Of a DNA stretch of 64,000 bases, positions 10,515 to 23,252 are shown piece after piece. Position numbers and translations under genes: made by a program. The stretch is from Camellia lanceoleosa (taxonomy: Eukaryota > Streptophyta > Magnoliopsida > Ericales > Theaceae): NCBI GenBank assembly GCA_025200525.1, contig CM045763.1, positions 66,537,018 through 66,601,017 on the forward strand. Direction: 5' to 3'. Position 1 is the stretch's first letter. Each line of letters starts with the position of its first letter. The notes beneath the pieces were generated by a model. The model ran no database searches and was not told where the DNA came from. It worked only from the letters and a program-made list of their open reading frames with translations.

Positions 10515-11207
10515 CTTGACTATGCCCCAGATTTATTGCTTTATTAGTACTTTCAAGTTTTCGTTATGAGTGTAATAAAAAATCAACTTCAATTGTATGC
10601 AACAGCAAGAGAACTCTGTTTTGAAATCAACGAAATTGAAGGTTGTGGTACTGAAAATTTTCCGCTTTGGTCCAAAAATGGTCTCAGTTGTGAAAAGATT
10701 AATTTGAACAAAGTCAACTTTTATTAAAACTTTTCAAAACTATTTTCGATATGGATCAGAACTGGACATGCCTGAGATCTGTCACTGAGATGCACAACCC
10801 CGGATCCTAGCAACTGGAAAGTTGCCCCTAGTCTGAATAGTGCCTCGGTAATTCATGGCAATGGAAAGTTGTCCCTAGTCTGAATAGCACTATACCGGAG
10901 ATCACGATAAATGCTGATGAATAGAGATGACTGAGATGATCAAATGGACAAAGTTGATCGGGGAAAAGATTGTGGCTGAACTTCAAGATGAAGCTACCTA
11001 CGTATCCCAAAGATGGGAATCAAGCCTTACATAGTTCGGTCTTAGGTTCGCTCGGGTATTTTCACTCTCCTTTTGCGCTCTAACTTTTGCCAAGGCCGTT
11101 CTTTGCGGGTTTTCAACTTTGCGAGCTCAGTTTTTATAATTTCAAATTTTTTTATGCTCTGAGTTTTGCCTAGGTCGCCCTTTTGGGTTTTCGGCCTAGT
11201 GAGCCTC
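10515..11207. other. Spacer between PMD-B and integrase with short repeats
   Basis: No gene is seen. A motif beginning GGAAAGTTGYCCCTAGTCTG occurs twice (10816 and 10862), each copy followed by AATAG. Between about 11080 and 11205 a degenerate unit of roughly 65 bp occurs twice (GCTCT..TTTTGCC..GGTTTTC). These lie just 3' of the integrase stop in element orientation. Confidence 0.5.
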
Positions 11208-12515
11208 TCAGGGGTAGTATTTCTTCAACTTGTCCATGTTGATCGGTTGGGAAAACTCTAAGCCATCTAGATCCATCAGAACCACAGCTCCACCTGACCA
11301 GATTGACTTGATGATGTAGGGACCAGTCCAATTGGGTCTGAACTTGCCCCTTGGGTCGTGGATGGGAGCTCGGTTGTCCTTGAGTACCAAATCTCCTTCT
11401 TTCAAATTCCTGGACTTAACCTTCTTGTTAAAAGCCCGGGCAATTCTTTGTTGATAGCCTTGAATGTGGTACAGCGCTTTCAGTCTTCTTTCATCGAAAA
11501 GCATGAGTTCTTCAAATCTACTCTGTTGCCAGTCTGCCTCGGCTATTTGACACTCGGCCAATACTCGTAATGATGGAACCTCAATCTTAATAGGTAGAAC
11601 GGCCTTCATTCCATAAACCAGTGAATACGGAGTCGCCCGAAAGAGAAGTTACGATTGAAGTCGGTAGCTCCACGAGCAAGCGGCTTTTATCTGGCGCCCC
11701 GATGGGTTTCCACCATCTTCTGCAGTATGTGCTTGATATTCTTGTTGGCGGTCTCAACCGCTCCATTGGTCTGCGGCCGATAAGTAGATGACTTATGAAA
11801 AGCCACGTTATATTTCTCCAACAAATCAATCACCTCCTTCTTGAAGTGGGAACCATTGTCTGAAATTATTTCATTTGGGACCCCGTAGCGACAGATGATG
11901 TTGTTTCTGATAAATTTTGCGACATGCGAAGCCTTCAACACCGCATAAGATTGGGCCTCAACCCACTTTGTGAAATAATCTATCGCTACCAAGATGAACT
12001 CATGCCCATTCGACCCCTTCGGCGTAACAGCTCCGATTATATCACGGCCATGGCGAAGTCATGTTGTACAGCTTTGACGGCGGAATGTTCATGCGATTTG
12101 CATAAATCTGACATTTGTGGCATCGCTGGATGAAACCAATACAATCCTCCTCCATGGTGGACTAGTAATAACCCTGTCTGAGGATATTCCGTGCCAACAT
12201 TACCCTATGCATGTGCGCACCACATTCTCCCCCGTGGATGGCTTCCATCAGACGCTTTGACTCTTCAGCGTCAATGCACAGTTTATGCATTCCCAGATGA
12301 CCCCGTTTATACAGTTTACCCCCGCAGATGATGAACTGAACTGCCATTCTCCTAATTGCCCTTTTGTCTTTGGCATTTACCCCTGGCGGGTATGCTTCTT
12401 TCTCCAAGAAGTTCCAGATGTCGTAATACCAGGGGTGTTCGTCCTGAACTTCATCTATGGCTGCAATCGACTCATAGGCAGGTGCAAATTTCTGGTCAAT
12501 GATGACTGGACGCAT
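11208..12515 (-). pseudogene. Tat element integrase (broken)
   Basis: Three frame segments in order on the minus strand. 12515-12162 carries the HHCC zinc-binding start (IHGGECGAHMH, with CHKCQ past a stop). 11992-11687 is the DDE core, with DYFTKW, SDNGSHF and the glutamate in NGAVETANK. 11609-11208 carries the C-terminal GPYII element and ends KKYYP. A TAG follows GQGYY in the zinc region and the frame changes twice more, so no full protein is made. Integrase joins the cDNA to host DNA. Its place at the end of pol fits the Ty3/Gypsy order. Confidence 0.88.
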
Positions 12516-12529
12516 TTGGACTCCACACG

Positions 12530-12910
12530 GGATGTTTATATAGAAGATAGAGTTGCTAAAGAATCTGTGAACCTGTTGTTCTCTTTTAGTAGATGAGTAA
12601 AACTTAGCTTCTCAAATCGAGGAATCAGCAAATCTAAGGCCTAGTGATACATCATCATCTTTTCCTCTTTTACTTTCCAGTCTCCTTTAGCTTGAGACAC
12701 AACAAGGTTCGAGTCCCCAATGACGTCCAACCGTCTTGCCCCTAGTTCCAGGGCGGCTTCTAGACCAGCAATACAGGCCTCATATTCTGCTTCATTGTTT
12801 GAGACTTTGAATCGGAGTTTGAAGGCGAGAGGATCTGAAATTGTCGGGTGCTATCGGAACACTCCTATCCCATACCCATGTTGATTTGACGCTCCGTCAA
12901 AGTAAATAAA
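12530..12910 (-). pseudogene. Second, archaeal-type RNase H domain of the Tat element (broken)
   Basis: Reading the minus strand across a TAG at 12851-12853 gives FDGASNQ, then NNEAEYEA, GDSNLVVSQ and RFTDSLATL. These supply the D-E-D-D catalytic set of an RNase H that follows the normal RT-linked RNase H. An extra RNase H between the first and integrase is known in the Tat lineage. A further TAG occurs near 12637. This domain is the best lineage marker in the element. Confidence 0.8.
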
Positions 12911-13546
12911 TCAAGTTTCATCGTCGATATCACGAAATTGATTCATCGAGCAGTACTTAACTGCTTCATCCCCCTCAACCGGGTGGTCGGCAAGGAACTC
13001 TGCCACTGCTCTTCCTTTCACTGACTTGCGTGTCACGTACGTGAGATCAAATTTGGAGAGCAACAGCAACCAACGAGCTAGCCTACCTGTAAATGCTGGT
13101 TTCTCGAAAAGATATTTGATGGGATCAAGTCGTGAAACCAACATTACAGAGTGAGCTAACAGGTAGTGCTGCAGCTTCCTGGTAGCCCATACCAAAGCTA
13201 AGCAAGCCTTTTCTAGCGTTGTATATCGGGTCTCATACTCCAGCATCTTCTTGCTAAGATAGTAGATGGCTCTCTCTACCTTGTCTTCTGATTCTTGTGT
13301 AAGCATGCATCTTATCGTGGTCTCAGTCATTGACAGATACAAAATCAACGGTTTTCCCGGTTCTGGTGGCGATAAAACGGGCGGGTTCTGTAGATATTCT
13401 TTAATCTGTTCAAATGCAGCTTGACATCGGCCGTCCCATTGAAACTTTTTTCTTTTCTTGAGGAGGCCAAAAAGTGGTTCACAAGTCAAGGTTAATTTTG
13501 AAACAAACCGTCTTATGAATTGTACTTTACCCAGAAAGCCTTGCAC
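12911..13546 (-). pseudogene. Tat element connection/RNase H domain following RT
   Basis: An open segment of 211 codons that starts in the thumb/connection part (QGFLGKVQFIRRF) and runs through LILYLSMTETTIRCML, AIYYLSKKMLEYETRYTTLEK and KYLFEKPAFTGRLARW, the usual Gypsy RNase H landmarks. It is separated from the RT segment by an in-frame TAA at about 13553. Early RNase H catalytic positions look altered, as expected where a second RNase H is present. Confidence 0.8.
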
Positions 13547-13552
13547 CTCCTT

Positions 13553-15187
13553 TTAATTCATCGGTGGTGGAATTTCTAAGATGGCCTTGATTTTGGAAGG
13601 GTCGACCTCGATGCCCCTTTGTGTAATCAGAAACCCCAGCATTTTTCCCGCTGTAACACCAAATGTACATTTTTGAGGATTCAGCCGCAACCGGAATTCC
13701 CTGATCCTTTGGAAAAACTTATGCAAGGCGGTGTAGTGGCCCTCTCTTTCTTTGGACTTGACAATCATGTCGTCCACATACACCTCAACCTCTTTGTGGA
13801 TCATATCATGTAGTATTGTGGTCGCACGTTGATAAGTAGCTCGGCGTTCTTCAACGAACGGCATTACCACAGTGATATGTCTCCACGGGGTGGTGAATGC
13901 AGTCTTTTCCCGGTCTTTGGGTGCCATCACTATCTGGTTATAACCTGAGAAGCCATCCATGAATGAGAGCAAAGCGTGCCCCGCTGTGAAATCCACCAAC
14001 TCACCGATGTGCGGTAGGAGAAAGTCATCCTTTGGACTAGCTCTGTTCAAATCCCTGAAGTCCACGCACACCCGGATCCTGCCAACCTTCTTCGACACCG
14101 GAACAATGTTGGCCAACCAAGTCGGATATTCAGATACCAGCAGGAAGCCTGCGTCGATAGATGCATCGTATTGCCAAATGAGAGAGCGTGCGATAGATGC
14201 ATCCAAGATAGCTGCTGGTTGGCTCGCAGCCGTTTCATCCCCAATCATGGAAACCGCGAAGTTATCCCCCAAGCACTTATGGTCGATCGGAGGATCAGAA
14301 AGTAGACATGCCAGCGCTACCCCCATTTCAAATTCTGTGCCCTCAGGATCCACTGCTTTACACTGCTCAAGCTCGGCTGATGGGTCTGTCTGCTCTGTGG
14401 CAACGTCATCCCTGGATAGTTGTAGGTCGAAGAAGATCTCGAAGCCTGGCACGTGCTTCTTCTCCGCGTTTATCCACGGCTCTGGGAAGCTGCAAAATGG
14501 AAAGTCCTCTCCCTCCCAGACAAAGCGTTCGTTCAGGGTACCCTGAATGGGCCTATGCATTAACTCAAAAGGCTTCCCAGCCTGCTTTGCTCTGGCTCTT
14601 CCGGCCATTTCTTTTCCCTTCCTCACCCAGTCCTCTTTGGTGGGCAGATAACCCAAGCCAAAGGTATGAGGGTTGTGTGGCACTTCGGCCAACGCTGCAA
14701 CGCTTTTCCTGCCGCTTCTTCCTAATCCCATCCCGGGGATGTGTTGTAGCTTGTTCATGAGGTAGACGGATTGAGCACTGACGTACACACCTTCATTCAC
14801 AGCCATAATGTTCTGTACCACCCGGGCCTCAGCCAAAGTGAACCCCGATAAGAACACATCCTCCGTGCCATGCTCGATCTCTAGAACTGGCGTAGACACT
14901 TCTGACGGCGGATGGATGGATGAATTTCCGAAGACAATAGCCACCCCCTTCCCGTGAGGATACTTCAGCATTTGATGTAAAGTGGAAGAGACTGCCTTTA
15001 CTTGGTGCAACCACGGCCGCCCCAAGAGTAGATTAAAGGTTGCGGGAACGTCCAAGACATGAAATTCAATGTTGTGTTGTCCCGGACCAACCTGAGTCTG
15101 AATTTTGACAGTCCCTATCACTTCTCTGCTAGTATTATCGTATGCTCTGATCACCTGAGTAGTTGGCATGAAGTCCGCGGGCTTCAA
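13553..15187 (-). pseudogene. Tat element protease C-terminus and reverse transcriptase
   Basis: A 544-codon open segment. Its start holds the protease flap and end region (LLLGRPWLH). The RT follows with VCVDFRDLNRASPKDDF, SFMDGFSGYNQI and the catalytic YVDDMIVKS (YVDD at 13769-13780), then the thumb region FGVTAGKMLGFL. The active-site aspartates are kept. The stretch after FTTPWRHI is altered compared with the family pattern. It is the longest open frame of the window but is only part of a once continuous gag-pol. Confidence 0.88.
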
Positions 15188-16137
15188 CCCGATACATCTG
15201 TTTATTGATCAAGGCGGAACATTGATGGCAGACCCGGTATCAACAAGTACCACCGGTATCCACTTGTCTCTACATTCCACGGAAACATAGAGGGGTTTGT
15301 TATGATTTGTGCCCTCAGGCGGTAGTTCTTGTGCGAAAAGGTTAATGCCGGGGAACCTCCTTCCGGAAAGACCAGCCCAACCAGCTGCTCTAGTGTTGTA
15401 TCTATAGAGAGTTTGGCCTTGTCCATAGCAGATAGGATAGCCTGTCTGTGTACTCGCGACGCCATAAGCAGTCCCCAGCTGGAGATGTCTACTTGTATCT
15501 TCTTTAATTGCTTGAGCATAGCTTCTTCTTCAATCTGTTTCTCCTTCTGTTTCTCAACTTCTTTGTCTTTCCCAGACGCCTCAGGTTGGTCTAAGTGCTG
15601 GGGCTTGAAATATCACCCACTTCTTGTCATATGAGCGATCTCGTCAATATACCAGGTATCATCTGGTTGGTTACTTCCCCAATCCTCATCCGTGTGGGCA
15701 AGACATAAGTCATCGTCTTCCCACCACATTCCGTCGGCAGCCGACAGACACCTGTCCGGCTCCGGTATGATCATGCTCGCAGCACCTTCAGTCCTCATGC
15801 CCGCAGCATTTCCTGTTCCCGTGCACACAGCACTCTCGACCCCCACATGGGCCTTAGCTTTTCTGATTCTCTCGGAATCCTCAAACCTTTGTTGTTCCAA
15901 CTGCGTCAGTACAGTTGGTTGGTCAATATTCCCTGTATTTACAATCCCCAAATTCTGAGCGAAATTCTTAGCACCGGCGCTCTCCGGCGGTGTATTTTGA
16001 CTCTCGGCCCTTCCGGCCACCACTGATACTCTTGTCCCTGCCGGGCCCTGTTCTGGTTGAAATTCTACAACGTCTGGCTGATCATCTAACCACCGGTAAC
16101 CATGACTCCTCAGATTCAAACTAGTTGATTGCGGCAT
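15188..16137 (-). pseudogene. Tat element gag-pol linker and protease N-terminus (broken)
   Basis: Minus-strand frames give a linker (DDTWYIDEIAHMTRSG, then LKQLKKIQVDISSWGLL) and the aspartic protease active site VLVDTGSA, with DTG at 15233-15241. A TGA at 15209-15211 separates the active site from the open RT frame, and a one-base loss near 15330 separates it from the linker. The TGA could be a CpG-decay product of CGA. Confidence 0.75.
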
Positions 16138-16863
16138 CTCGATTCTTAGTCCTCAAGAAGCTGGAGGTTGGCAAAGTCCTCTCCCACAGCTGTTAGATCA
16201 TCTGTTCCCCTTTCAAAACTGTCTCCTTGAATCACACATAACTCTGCTTTTACGGCAGCACCCTACTCGCTCGACCCGACCTTGATAAGATGTATCCGCT
16301 TGGATCATAGGCTCCTCGACAAGATTCCTGTATTCAATCTCAGACTCAAGAACCCCGCTTTCCTCTTAAACACCGCTTGTCCCCATCTTCGGTGGTCACT
16401 ACCATCGGCTTAGATTGGGTTGTGGAGATGTCCATCATGCACAAGTCGGCAGATAGGAAGGATCACCTCCGGCTTAGGTAGGTGGGATGGGGTGATATAG
16501 ATACTAGGATCGTAAGACACGACCCGATTTGGATGAAGTTGATTGTTGGGAGGAGGGGCTTGGTTATGTGGTGGGAGAGGATTAAATCGTGACGTTGGGT
16601 TTTTGGGAGGCGCGATCACCGCTTGTCAATAAGATCTGGATCTCATGACGCAATCTGAAACAACGGTCGGTGTCATGGCCGTCTTTGTTGGTGATCTGAG
16701 ATTTTCTTTGGGTCATGAGAGGGAGGAGTGGATTTGGCGATGGCCTCGGCTCTAGGGCGTCAGATGCTTCTTCCTGATTAATACCCCCAGAGCTTTGGAC
16801 AGGGGCATATAGAGGGGAGTGAAGGTTCTTTGGCCTCTAGGTGGATATTTGGTGTTTTGGGTA

Positions 16864-18355
16864 TTACTTCCAGATGCGCCAGAGAAAGGCGTGGCTGTCG
16901 TGGGTCTTGGGGGAGGGGGAGTGGTGGTGACCATGCTCACCTCTGAAGCTCGTGCGATTCTGATGCCACTTTCGAACTGCGTTGTTGTTACGATTGAAAG
17001 TCCTTCTGGGTTGCTCCTTATCCTGGTCGATCAGACCTTGTTTTATGGCATCCTCGATCTGTACCCCCATCTCGTGTAAATCTGAGAAGGTAGGAAAGGG
17101 GAGTACGATCATCTTCTGCATCAATTTCGGTTGGAGATTGCGCACAATCATCCTGATTTGATCTTTGTCTGTAGGCCTCAAGGTCATCATTGATGCCTTT
17201 GCCCTCCATCGAGTTACGAAGTCTGAGAAAGTCTCTTTGGGTTCTTGCCTCGTTGTTTCGAGATCACGAGTTGTAATCTCGATCTGTGTATTGTACGAGT
17301 ACTGTGCAACAAAGGCCTCAGCCATCTCATCCCAGCTTCTTTTTACATCATCTTCTAACTTCGCGTACCAAATGGCGGCCACACCCGACAAAGTCCGGCC
17401 AAACAGAGAAAGCTTTTGTGGTCGGGTCAAGCCCATTGGCCGCAGAATGTCCGAGAATAGCCGAAGATAGACCATGGGGTCTCCGGACCCATCGAAGCGG
17501 TCAATTTGTGGCATCTTGAATCTGTCGGGTAATGTTACGGCTACATCGGTGTACCCATCTTCGATGTCTGGAATGGCTTTCACCCCTTGTGACTGCTTGA
17601 AAAGCTTCTCGACTTACTCGGTTTTAGAGTCAGTATGGTCGATTCGAACTCAAAGGAGAGTCGGGTGGTTGGGTGTATGAGTCTTGGAGTTGAGGCGAAG
17701 TGGGGCGGAGCTAGCCGTTGGAAGGCTGTGTCCTCTTGAGTATTGCGGACATTGGGTAGGGTATTACAGGTGTTAGGGAGGGTATTGACGAAGAGGTGCT
17801 GCTTGGGTAATGGAGCCGGGTGGAGGAGGAGCGATGTGAAGTAGATGCCGCATTCTATTGCGCCTAATGTCGGCTCACTTCTTGGGCCATGACTGTGGCC
17901 TGTTGCTTAGAAAATTCCACTTGGCGGATGGCTTCCTCCTGCATCTGTCTCATGCTTTCTTGCATCTGACGCATCATTTCCTCTATCCCGGCCATATTCT
18001 GTTGGTCCAGCTGACTGACCGGTAAATGTATCTCTATGGCAGAAACATGAATCTCAACTTGACTGTTTGCTGCTAAAGTAGCCCGCTGCCCCGGTAATCC
18101 CTGCTCTGACACACTGCGCCTCCTCGGCCTTCTTCTAATAATTGAGGGTAGGGAGTGGAACACTGGATGTCCATCAACCAGATCCTCGGATCGATTGAGT
18201 CGGCGACCTCGTGTCCAAAGTGCTTGGGGAATATCTACTGGTTCGGAAGCAATCGTGCTAAAACTGCCCCTAGCAAAAAGATAAATAAAGCGAAAAGGAA
18301 ATAAATAACCAGATAAACAGGCGAGATAACGGCTTAAATTAAATACACAACACAC
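16864..18355 (-). pseudogene. Tat element gag (broken)
   Basis: 17583-16864 is a 239-codon open segment with the retrotransposon gag core: FDGSGDPMVYLRLF, ALWY-like AAIWYAKL, SWDEMAEAFVAQY, ETFSDFVTRWR. 18355-17864 holds an upstream frame with a Met/Gln-rich coiled stretch (MMRQMQESMRQMQEEA). The two are separated by stops and a frame change. Gag forms the particle that packages element RNA. No CCHC zinc knuckle is visible. 16138-16863 has only fragmentary frames. Confidence 0.8.
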
Positions 18356-18948
18356 GATCGGGCATACAACACACGGTTGATAATTGAAAACACATCATCA
18401 ATCATCGATCCTTTGTTAGTGTATCATTGTTTCAAAAGCGAATCGATATCCGCAGACAATCGATTCTCGAATCTTGGCCCGATGCCCGCAGTTCGATGCC
18501 CAAACTCATAAACCGATACATGCATTCTGTGAGACGCACTCTAAAGCACATAATGATAAGTGAGAGCCAAAACACCCCTATGTTGGGGTAGGGTTTCTGT
18601 CCTATTTTGTCGAGCTAGGGTTTCACTATGCACGCGGTTTCAAACAACCTATAAACGGGTAAGCAACCTGTCCTAGTTTGGAATGGTCACTATGGATCCG
18701 AATATGCACTAGGTCGAATGGTCAAAAAGGGTGCCCCGGTAAAACTGGGGTTTGTGTTCTCATGCTATCAGAGCCCAGAGCCGATCAGCCTTATGGTCAT
18801 GCCTTGACAAGACAAGCCTCCGGCAAATCGTTCGGGAATGGCATATGGCAAACACGGTGTCCTAGGCGCACCAATGCAAATGCAATGCAAAGAAACACAC
18901 AAGTGTAGTCAAAACCAGATATCACGAGTTCGAGTCAAGTTCTCTAAC
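18356..18948. other. Untranslated leader between the 5' LTR/PBS and gag
   Basis: About 600 bases with no gene in either direction. In element orientation it lies between the primer-binding site and gag. Confidence 0.6.
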
Positions 18949-18966
18949 TCCCCAGCAGAGTTGCGA
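18949..18966 (-). other. Probable primer-binding site of the Tat element
   Basis: On the minus strand TCGCAACTCTGCTGGGGA lies two bases inside the 5' LTR. It looks like the usual TGG-starting site complementary to a tRNA 3' end, with the first bases mutated. I do not assign the tRNA. Confidence 0.65.
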
Positions 18967-18968
18967 AT

Positions 18969-21900
18969 CAGAGGCGTCCCGAGCGCATCCGAGGGTTAAG
19001 TCCCATTAGTTCATATTGGGGTCACTACAGTTCAAGGACTCAAATGTCACGGTTCTTAATCTTGAACCAAAGAGTCCAAATCCGGCAAATCATTTTGAGA
19101 AAACTGATTTTTGAAAGAAGTGCCAAACATGGACTGCTTTGCCAGATACAGAGTCGCCACCTAAATGTTTTTAATGGAAAATTTAGGAAACCCTGACTCG
19201 GTGCCAAAGGCCACGCGTCCGTCATCACCAAAGTTGCCTTGGCTCGGGAACTTGGGTACGATTGGGGAAGGTCACTTCGTGAGCACCCTCGCTCGCCCGA
19301 TCAAAGACCGGTCTCTACTAACCATGATATCTGATTTTGAAAACATTGTGCGTTCTTATTCCGGTTATTAGCCTAGGTTACTATGTGATGCACACAGCAT
19401 ACAAGTATAGACTGAGTCGCCTGAATTGGAATAAAACACTTCATGTTTGTTTTCGAAAATGGTTTGCTGGTGCTGCCCGCAGGTAGGCTAAGACGTGGAT
19501 TTGCCACCCTCGGGTGGGCTTAAGAAAACATGATTTTGCCACTATCTAGTGGGCTTAAAACAAACATTTGATGAATTGTTCCAATCCAAATAACACAACC
19601 TCCACCCACAGGCATTCAAGGCAGTTATATCACATAAGCACATAGCCTCATGGTAAGCATGCTATTATGGCAGTCACTCACATGCATGCAAGGATGCTAA
19701 AGCATAAAAACTCACCGAGTACTCCAAGCCAAAACAAAAACTCATTAGAAATCATGTATGATCCTAAAGTATACAGAAATGCCTAATGCAACACATGCAA
19801 AAATGCAAACTATAGCAGGCTCGGTTATTCTAAACATGGCATGTGGAATGCTACAACTAACATGTATTCAATTTGGAATTGAAATACAAATGCAGTTTGT
19901 ATGATCTTGTAGAGGCTAGATGCGTGCAAAAGCAGATGAATGATGCAAACATCTTGTCATCTTGTATGCTAATTGAAATATGCCCTAATCTAACCATCAT
20001 AGCGAGGTAAATAAAAGGAAGAAAAGGCGTGGGGTTGGAAGACATACATCACACTCACGCACACTTATTACAATTATGCCCTCGCACGAAGGTCCAAAAA
20101 GAATATCTGATCCGAATGAAAGAATAAATGCAGTCCAAATAATGTACAAATTCTAATTAATTTACAAATTAACTAAGAAAATAATAAAACTAGCGTGCAA
20201 GCCAGGGACTGCCTTGATTCTGATGAATGATGTATGCCCGGGTGCCTTTGCGCGGAAATCCACGGCGATGCCCCGATTAGCCTCTGTTTTGCAATTATTT
20301 CTTGAAAAGCGCGCCAAGCCTCGGAAGGCTTGATCCTTGATATCTTTTAGCGAGAGCGAGGAAAGGGCATAGCAATATATTTTCACAAATGTATGCATGT
20401 CTCGATCCTCGTACCACCAATCACGCATCTCGATGCATGATGGCCGAGGAGCCTAATTGCACAACTTGATATAGAATGAATACATATGAACACTACAACA
20501 AAACCTAACTCCATCATGGATAATCGGTGTATCGGTGACTTGGGAATTGAGACACGTTCGTCACTCGAGATGCGAACGTGCCTCGTTTCCGTGCGATCTA
20601 ACTTCTATCCGAACACGATGCAATATGCATGACATGCATGAAATGCAACTAAGGTACAATCTAACATATACAATGTTATGGAATGGCATACACGCTATCT
20701 GAGTAATACACAACCGAGCATACACAATGCTATGGATGAAATAGCATACGCAATGCAATAATGGGCTTACCCCTACTTGAGAGAGCATCAGCCACACTCA
20801 CATAGGTGGCCATCAGATGAAAACAAGACAACTCGAAATCGTGCACTGCGTGCACTTAAGCGACGGACCCTCGAACGCAGAAATGCCACTCTAATGAGAC
20901 ATGGCAAAGACATGGAATATGATATGCAAACATGCAAAAATCAGTGACAAAATGAGGGGAAAAACAGTCCCGAAACAAGGCGAAATGACACCCGATGCAT
21001 GGAATCACTCCCGAAATGCAAAACTAGGTACATGAAATGGCTTACAGCTATACAAAGCATGCATAATTTGGACATGACATGAAAATACAGGAGCAAGGAA
21101 GCCCTGAGACAAGAATTTTTACAGTATAAAGCATGGCCAAACAGCAAGCACAAGTAGGGCTAAAATAGCATACAAAAATGGCTCCACAAGGGAGGCGATG
21201 AAGCAAGTGGTAGATGAAAAGCAAAAACAGAAAAAGACCCTTCTACAACACTGAAGAGGGACCAAAAATATGATGTTTTCAGTAGATGACAAGCCCCAAA
21301 ACAGATACAAGTATGGCAAACAATTCATGCAAGAAATGGGCCAACAAAGGGCAAAAAGTAAGCGATATATGGGGATCTCAAACAAGTGATGGACCTTTAA
21401 CAATGTTGAAGAGGGTCCCAAAATATAATATTTTACAGTAGATGATCAAGCCCAAATCAGTATACAAACATGCTCAAAATGCAATACAAGATTAAGGCCA
21501 CAAGAAGGCTATAACATGAAGTACACAAAGTATTCATAAAACAGCCAAAGACCCTTAATGAAACATGACAAGGGGGTCAAAATATGGCCACTTTCAGCTC
21601 TGATAATGGCCGAAAAACAGAAGCAAGATAAGCTAACAAAACATGCAAAAATAGGGACCAAAGAGGGGTGCAATGGCAAGTGATACATGGAGGTCCCAAA
21701 CAGTGTTGATCCCTTCTTAAATGTTGAAGAAGGACTCAAAAATAGGCCTATTACAGTTTACATCAGGCCCCAAAACAGATCACACACAAGCTAAAAATAT
21801 CATGCAAGATAATGGCATTCAAGAGGGTATTGAAGCAAGTGCAACATGGGGGGCTCAAACAGTGTTGAGCCCTTAATAAAACAAGGAAATGAGCTCAAAA

Positions 21901-23252
21901 AAATGACCTTTTTAGTTTTGATCTGAGCTCAAAACAACAAGCAAAGAGGCTAGAAAAATGTTGCAAAATTAAGCTCAAAAGAGGGAATTGACACTTACCC
22001 TTGAAGACTACCCCTTGGATGCTTCTTGGCTTGAGAAATGCTACCTCCTAGCTGCTGGAAAGCTCCCCAAGTTTCTGGAAAAGGAGTAGTGGTGGTGGTG
22101 CTTGGTGGTGATGAAGAAATGAGGTGTAGGACTTGGTGTTTGAGCTTGAAAGAGAGAGATGGAGGGGGGGTGTGTATACAAGGCTTAAGGCAGTTTTTGT
22201 CAACCCTAAAACCAGACCTGGGAGGCTGGTTATATGGTCAAGAGAGGGGGAGAAAAGGAGGGAAAAAGTGGAGGGAAATTGCATCAAGTTTCCCTCCAAA
22301 AAGGTTCCTCCGGATCTGGGTTTTGGAGGAAAAACAATACCACAGTGTAATGTACACTTTGCAAGGATCATGGTAGGCCAATTATTTGAGTTGGGTGGCG
22401 GTGACCACCCCCATGGCCGGCCAAGGCAAAATGGTCAAATTGAATTCTGCCGGCCACGGATATTGGTGTCCTCGGGTGTCCTCAACCTGACCCTATGGTT
22501 CAAAATTTGCAACTGTAAAACAGGAAAGAGAATAAGCCATTTTTAGGAGGGGTTCAAAAGGGTCAGGTGGAATTACTGGCCGCCACCAACTTTTGTGTCC
22601 TCGGTGTCTACAACACAAATATGAGGTTAGAATTGAAGAAAGTGACCTAGGGTGGTCAACATTGGCTTGAAAGTGAGAAAAAGCAGGCGTCGGAGGTGGG
22701 AGAATCTCTTCAGTTGCTTGAAACAATTGCTGGCCTCCACCCTTCTATGGCCTTCCTGGTGATGAAGCAGTACTGCCAAAAATGAGCAGCAGATGCAAAG
22801 CGAATGTTCGGGGCGAAGCAGCGGTTTGGGGTCAGCGGATTATTAAGCACCGAAAGTGGCATTCGACCACGCAGTGGGTCTCTCAGACCTCAGTGTCCCT
22901 CAAAGGGAGTAAACAAGATGCATGCCAAAAGCAGACAATCGGAGATAGTTAGGCGTCGAGGCAAGAACCTGGCACTGCAGCTCAGAGAGGCAAGACTCGA
23001 AATGGACAAAATGGCCCTCTGACCACAAAATGTAGCCCAGCCTTGAGAAATGGTCTCTGGGACCTCTCCTCCCCTCGGGGAAAAGCAGAGAAACCGAGTC
23101 GGATTCGCAAGCCGAGGCAAAGACGGAAGAGAGTTCGGAAGTTGGGAGGCGGGGCTCGCGGCGCGACTCGAGACTTGAGCGAGCCTACTGTAACATCACC
23201 GGCGCTCAATCGGACGTCTGAGTCTTAAGGTCGGTCAAAATGGGGTGTCTCT
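18969..23252 (-). repeat. 5' LTR (right copy) of the Tat element, 4.3 kb
   Basis: Matches the left LTR from its outer GGCGTCCCGAGCGC start to TGGGGTGTCT at the end. The terminal bases have changed (GTCTCT instead of GTCTACA), but GAAGG follows directly. It retains the 1347-bp block 19537-20883 that is missing from the left copy. From about 22300 to the end it differs strongly from the left copy, while 20890-22250 differs by only a few per cent by eye. Confidence 0.88.

Larger units (their letters stand above)
237..23252 (-). mobile_element. Complete but decayed Ty3/Gypsy Tat-lineage LTR retrotransposon, about 23 kb
   Basis: The element is read on the minus strand: 5' LTR at 18969-23252, primer-binding site at 18949-18966, gag, protease, RT, RNase H, a second RNase H, integrase, two plus-strand genes, polypurine tract at 3250-3262, and 3' LTR at 237-3249. 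The same 5-bp GAAGG flanks both ends. The second RNase H after the usual one, and extra antisense genes between pol and the 3' LTR, are known hallmarks of the Tat lineage (Grande and Retand carry antisense ORFs there). Gag-pol holds many stops and frame breaks, so the copy is not autonomous. No comparison with named families was possible. Confidence 0.9.

Noticed and set aside
13959..14760. Plus-strand open frames of 195 and 150 codons
   Set aside because: They are antisense shadows of the RT/protease frame, whose minus-strand motifs are unmistakable.
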